Origin: Planctomycetaceae bacterium
GTDB taxonomy: Bacteria; Planctomycetota; Planctomycetia; Planctomycetales; Planctomycetaceae
Assembly (NCBI GenBank): GCA_947463775.1
Contig: CANHVD010000265.1
Span: 1 to 7,495, forward strand
Length of the DNA: 7,495 nt
Direction: 5' to 3'
Made by a program: the position numbers and the translations under genes. Shown here in pieces: positions 6,901-7,495 of this stretch (position 1 is its first letter; each line of letters begins with the position of its first letter). Under the pieces are notes generated by a model that saw only the letters and a list, made by a program, of their open reading frames with translations, ran no database searches and was not told where the DNA came from.

Positions 6901-7495
6901 GTCATCAAAACCGCCGACTGGATCATTGATCTGGGTCCGGAGGCCGGAGCTGGTGGAGGTCAGATTGTCGTACAGGGCACTCCCGAAGATGTTGTCAGCT
7001 ATGCGAAGCAGGGAAGTGTACCGCGATCATGGACCGGCGAACTGCTGGCTCCCGTTCTGGAAGAATCACGGCGCGGGGTCATTGAAACATTCGATGCGGA
7101 ATCTGTGAGTGCAAAAAAGCAGGGCGATGTCAGCATCGAACAGCTTGGCAAATCAGCCAAGCTTCCGTGGGAAACTGATGGTCGCAAGTGGCATACGATC
7201 GAACGCATTGCTCACACCGGCCAGCCATGCCGTTGGGACGGAAAGGCCTTGGACTATGTCATCGGCCTGCTGGAGGATCACGAAGACCTGTCTCCGACCA
7301 ATTGGAATGACAGAGCGACGGTTGAAGTCAAAGCCAGCAAGGGGCTGGGTTGGTTCCTGCATGCTCGCACTGGCGGCGAGTGGCTGCTGTCGCTCTGCTT
7401 CCGAGTGAAGAAAGGGGAGTTCACAACCGAAGATCTCGACAGCAAGCTGGGCCTGATTCCTTTGGATGACATGGAAGAGATTCCTGTTTACGGCC
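694..7495 (+). CDS. uvrA: Tandem-fused UvrA, excinuclease ABC subunit A (3' partial)
   Basis: Damage-recognition ATPase of nucleotide excision repair: UvrA scans DNA for bulky lesions, loads UvrB, then leaves before UvrC cuts. The frame runs from ATG 694 to the window edge, 2267 codons plus one base with no stop, against about 940 for an ordinary UvrA. It holds two full UvrA units, hence four ABC ATPase domains. Walker A lysines are K39, K777, K1139 and K1823. The LSGGE signatures start at L619, L960, L1615 and L2006. Walker B Asp-Glu pairs are D645/E646, D987/E988, D1641/E1642 and D2033/E2034. H-loop histidines are H678, H1020, H1674 and H2066. NBD2 zinc modules C870/C873/C893/C896 and C1916/C1919/C1939/C1942 are intact. 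Fused UvrA is known in Chlamydia and planctomycetes. Oddities are two Cys-to-Ser changes in copy 1 zinc modules, long disordered insertions, and an unrecognised C-terminal extension. The UvrA assignment is certain; the full length is not visible. Confidence 0.97.
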   Translation, partial: MASSDIVIRGAREHNLRNISLSLPRNKLIVMTGVSGSGKSSLAFDTLYAEGQRRYVESLSTYARQFLGQMPKPDVDSISGLAPSISIQQKSTSRNPRSTVGTITEIFDYLRVLYARVGQGYCYVSGKPIKAQSTDQIVDSLLNQPAGTKYQILAPIVQNQKGEFRDLFEDLLKKGYLRARVDGEVINLSDAPILRKHHKHNIEVVIDRLVAGGTQRTRVAEAVEQALKLADGQLICSVERTGSASNRTSGENVTAADEEQSLQSLAAPPRSVRRAKSAKRPAASRTPGDADLVAEDSLELDSDADGFDGDSDGPDGSGPTALALQSSDRLYSSHYACAESGMSYEPPSPQLFSFNSPLGMCMDCNGLGMRHGFPMHQLIVDEDKSIQKGATLLLPTWTKIGRWPRHILAGAANAIEQDCELPVDSLLKMKWKDIPEQAKQLWLYGTGERHVTFTWKTRAGAWKHGGKWEGWVNRLLESYRTAVNPMRRRQLEKYMEVVPCSSCNGERLNRQARNVRLKTNSPRFIARRKSATNPKSQISNLKSDGAKKQLSTLDGIELSLPQLCALSIEEATEFFDSLVLDSTQQLIAEEALKEIRGRLGFLLQCGLNYLSLDRSAPTLSGGESQRIRLAGQIGCGLVGVVYILDEPSIGLHPRDNTMLLGSLQRLRDQGNTVIVVEHDEETMRAADHVVDFGPGPGVLGGEVVVEGSVDDILKNERSITGAFLSGRQKIEIPKVRRNPDRGAITVKSATHNNLKDVTVRFPLGRLISVTGVSGSGKSSIVNDILWQVVNRDVNKGVGDPGVHGSIEGLELIDKAIDIDQSPIGRTPRSNPATYVKVFDEIRKLFTQLPQSKLRGYKEGRFSFNVEDGRCEACEGHGATKLEMDFLADIWIPCTVCEGRRFNHETLEVKFRDHSIADVLNLEIRDAVQLFESFPKIKQLLKTLCDVGLEYMQLGQASPTLSGGEAQRVKLARELGKRSTGRTLYLLDEPTTGLHFADVKKLIEVLQGFVEAGNTVIVIEHNLDVIKTSDWVIDIGPEGGAGGGRVVVEGTPEDVARCIKSHTGIALRTVLPDLKLRASERLTVSPPSTKTLSQLSADTPFSNTTSIRITGAGQHNLQSINLEVPREQMSVFCGPSGSGKTSLAMDTLYAEGQRRYVESLSAYARQFLGQMPKPRVESIQGLSPAIAIEQKTVGSTPRSTVGTVTEVYDYLRVLYARLGVMHCPKCQIPAVQQTTDQIVDSILNMEAGTKLLLLSPIEVERSTPFTKIWDRLRANGFARVRVDGTTYNLEDVPEIDHRRAHTVAVVVDRISVDKKQRTRIADSIEAALDLGKGVIHVAIADPKKEEPKWSQQRFSLHLSCSKCQRSFERQTPQKFSFNSPLGWCHVCEGLGKEFGANQAMLVTSPERTLLDGAIGAWPDPKTNASFRMILQALSTTFELPLDQPWYLLSPTQQRLILYGDSEKWVAVDDSRASEDSSGVGKARKESRSAGATTTSASCRAFRFRYKGLYPAIEEASRLSFSHRKSLIEMAGERDCSMCNGSRLEAEAAAVRLRNVTLPQLCRMPLSEALKFLNGLRLDKEEKKIAGDLLNEATHRLNFLVEVGLDYLTLDRSMPTLSGGESQRIRLAGQAGRSLTGILYVLDEPTIGLHPRDNGRLLTALKRLRDLGNTVLLVEHDREVLDAADRLFDFGPGAGRLGGTVVAQGTPREMRKNNASLTGSYLGGSRQIPVPMVRRVASNAPSVVVSASTIVVETDSKSAKPPAAAKRGKKSTAKAVIETSPAKAIATTQDFLELTGASQHNLRNIDLRIPLKTFVCITGVSGSGKSSLIMDTLAPAVARKLNMAAEAPGAFRDLRGVEHLSKIVLVDQNPIGSTPASNPATYTGVFDEIRELFCRMPEAKVRGYRPGRFSFNRAGGRCEDCEGMGQQKIEMHFLPDVWVECPTCRGRRFNAETLTVRFNNCSIADVLEMPINKALELFSNVPKIRGPLATLDAIGLGYLTLGQSAPTLSGGEAQRIKLAAELCRPNRGRTLYLLDEPTTGLHFDDILKLLSVLNSLVEQGNTVVVIEHNLDVIKTADWIIDLGPEAGAGGGQIVVQGTPEDVVSYAKQGSVPRSWTGELLAPVLEESRRGVIETFDAESVSAKKQGDVSIEQLGKSAKLPWETDGRKWHTIERIAHTGQPCRWDGKALDYVIGLLEDHEDLSPTNWNDRATVEVKASKGLGWFLHARTGGEWLLSLCFRVKKGEFTTEDLDSKLGLIPLDDMEEIPVYG
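2288..2321. repeat. In-frame heptanucleotide repeat with 16-bp palindrome
   Basis: CAAAT recurs at 2288, 2295, 2302 and 2309, exactly every 7 bp (units CAAATCC, CAAATCT, CAAATTT, CAAATTT), followed by GAAATCA at 2316. Its right part, 2305-2320, is the perfect palindrome ATTTCAAATTTGAAAT. It encodes NPKSQISNLKS, about residues 533-543. This lies between the C500/C503 zinc half-site and the conserved 'LSTLDGIELSLPQL' region of copy 1, a stretch with no counterpart in copy 2. The AT-rich composition contrasts sharply with the GC-rich codons on both sides. Because 7 is not a multiple of 3, any change in unit number other than by three would shift the reading frame. Confidence 0.85.
3904..4008 (+). 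other. Inter-copy linker (residues 1071-1105)
   Basis: About 35 residues join the end of copy 1 (GIALRTVL) to the start of copy 2 (SIRITGAGQHNL). The segment is Ser/Thr/Pro-rich with no recognisable domain, as expected of a flexible tether. It contains no internal stop and no plausible restart with a Shine-Dalgarno, so the two UvrA units are made as one chain. Confidence 0.75.
4009..7059 (+). other. UvrA copy 2 (residues 1106-2122)
   Basis: Same domain order as copy 1, offset by exactly 1100 residues at the N-terminal conserved block (YAEGQRRYVESLS at 1148-1160). Walker A of NBD1 is a variant, GPSGSGKTS (1133-1141). All zinc cysteines are present: C1222/C1225 with C1534/C1537, C1359/C1362 with C1383/C1386, and C1916/C1919 with C1939/C1942. 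The UvrB-binding segment (about 1231-1313) is changed: where copy 1 and E. coli have KGE, this copy has S1261-T-P1263. Two low-complexity insertions occur: a Ser/Lys/Arg-rich one at about 1467-1498, inside the insertion domain, and an Ala/Lys-rich one at about 1735-1787 between NBD1 and NBD2. All ATPase motifs are intact, so this half is predicted active. Confidence 0.9.
7060..7495 (+). other. C-terminal extension of fused UvrA (partial, unrecognised)
   Basis: Ordinary UvrA ends shortly after the segment equivalent to residue 2122. Here the frame continues for at least 145 residues. The first part (2123-2157) is a charged linker. From about 2158 there is a compact-looking, Trp-rich segment (W2159, W2167, W2181, W2204, W2220, W2230). 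It has predicted strands such as ATVEVKAS, LGWFLHART and WLLSLCFRVK, then an acidic end still open at the window edge. The strand-rich pattern suggests a folded domain, but I cannot name the family. It could mediate DNA or partner binding; nothing visible decides. Confidence 0.7.

Overview
The window is dominated by one very long open reading frame. It starts at 694, runs on the + strand and is still open at the right edge: 2267 complete codons with no stop. It encodes two complete UvrA (excinuclease ABC subunit A) units fused head to tail, with four ABC ATPase domains in one chain, followed by a C-terminal extension of at least 145 residues that I do not recognise. Ordinary bacterial UvrA is about 940 residues. 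Tandem-fused UvrA is known from the PVC bacteria (Chlamydia has one of roughly 1800 residues, and planctomycetes have longer ones). This architecture, the moderately high GC, the disordered insertions and the loose gene spacing all suggest a planctomycete. That assignment is an inference, not a proof.

Layout. Positions 1-180 hold no gene I can support, but end in a strong Shine-Dalgarno sequence. Positions 181-477 encode a 98-residue protein with a BON-like core and a CxxC motif near its C-terminus. Positions 478-693 are intergenic. They contain a large imperfect hairpin (485-564) with a REP/REPIN-like sequence, a small perfect hairpin (568-587) and a TATAAT box (614-619) that could serve uvrA. 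Positions 694-7495 are the fused uvrA: copy 1 (residues 1-1070), linker (1071-1105), copy 2 (1106-2122) and C-terminal extension (2123 onward).

How it may work. UvrA normally acts as a homodimer that scans DNA for bulky lesions and loads UvrB. Here the two protomers are covalently joined and have diverged. All four Walker A, signature, Walker B and H-loop motifs are intact. Copy 1 keeps the canonical UvrB-binding sequence but has lost one cysteine to serine in each of its two NBD1 zinc modules. Copy 2 keeps every zinc cysteine but has a changed UvrB-binding loop and a variant first Walker A. This suggests an asymmetric, internally specialised pseudo-dimer.

At the DNA level, a heptanucleotide repeat with a 16-bp perfect palindrome (2288-2321) sits inside the copy 1 reading frame at a non-conserved loop. 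It looks like a repeat element that has been absorbed into coding sequence. No mobile-element gene, CRISPR array, tRNA or rRNA was seen.
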